From assembly GCF_965638725.1 (NCBI RefSeq), contig NC_134951.1, positions 103,439,811 to 103,503,810 of the forward strand: DNA of 64,000 bases, in the 5' to 3' direction. The notes under the pieces were generated by a model, which had not been told where the DNA came from, did no database searches, and saw nothing but the letters and a program-made list of their open reading frames with translations. The position numbers and the translations under genes were made by a program. Source of the stretch: Aptenodytes patagonicus. Taxonomy: Eukaryota; Chordata; Aves; Sphenisciformes; Spheniscidae. Shown here in pieces: positions 63,701 to 64,000 of this stretch; position 1 is the stretch's first letter, and every line of letters begins with the position of its first letter.

Positions 63701-64000
63701 TTATCGTTTACTTTGTTCTAGTACAAAAAAAACCTCCTGCTGATTGAAAATTTGAGAAAAACATTTAGACTGAGTCCTACCCTCAGCTTTACTTCTGTAG
63801 AATGGGATTAACACACTGCAGAATTATTCACTGCTGCTCTGATCAATGGATTGATTTCTATGCTCATTTGAGGATTAATATAAAGCCTCTGAGGTATCCC
63901 ATCTCTCATATGATTATGTAAATATTTAATAGTCAGTGGTGGTTCCTGGCAAAGAGGACTACTTTCATTTTTTAAGTAAGGAATCACAATTACTAGAATT
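60791..64000. other. Non-coding or intronic sequence, no supported exon
   Basis: Unique sequence. A strong minus-strand donor (CTCAG|GTGAGG) near 62653 has an open frame behind it, but the peptide is hydrophobic and the acceptor is weak, so it is not called. A/C-rich low-complexity stretches lie around 62940-62980. Nothing else was recognised. Confidence 0.48.

Overview
The window looks like vertebrate nuclear DNA from a bird. It is AT-rich and gene-poor, most open frames are short and unremarkable, and it holds three copies of the CR1 LINE. Two of these carry the typical avian CR1 3' end (a 'ccttccaaccc' block followed by ATTCTATGATTCT-type repeats). A few much older, degenerate MIR/CORE-SINE-like fragments are also present. 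Nothing bacterial, viral or CRISPR-like was seen. The species cannot be given from this stretch.

The main gene signal is on the minus strand and was assembled by eye from splice sites and reading phase. Four candidate coding exons run from high to low coordinate: A (59042-59188), X (47169-47200), B (39590-39744) and T (20435-20570, with an in-frame stop). Each has a pyrimidine-rich acceptor, A, X and B have good donors, and all junction phases agree (1, 0, 2). Together they would encode about 155 residues of a C-terminus: a Ser/Pro/Asn/His-rich disordered stretch, an acidic patch and a basic, NLS-like tail. I do not recognise the protein. Upstream exons would lie beyond 64000 or were not seen. 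A 28-base candidate micro-exon C (33924-33951) lies inside the 19-kb B-T intron. Including it would replace the basic tail with a short alternative end.

Region by region: 1-18.5 kb is non-coding sequence with one old CR1 and some short tandem duplications. 18.5-20.4 kb is a possible 3'UTR and 3' flank. 20.6-39.6 kb is the large intron with an inverted pair of related CR1 copies that bracket exon C, plus ancient SINE-like remnants. 39.7-47.2 kb and 47.2-59.0 kb are the next two introns. 59.2-64 kb holds an (AG)n microsatellite beside exon A's acceptor and a CpG-rich patch at 60.1-60.8 kb that could be a promoter.

The exon calls are inferences from sequence pattern alone. The CR1 calls are secure.
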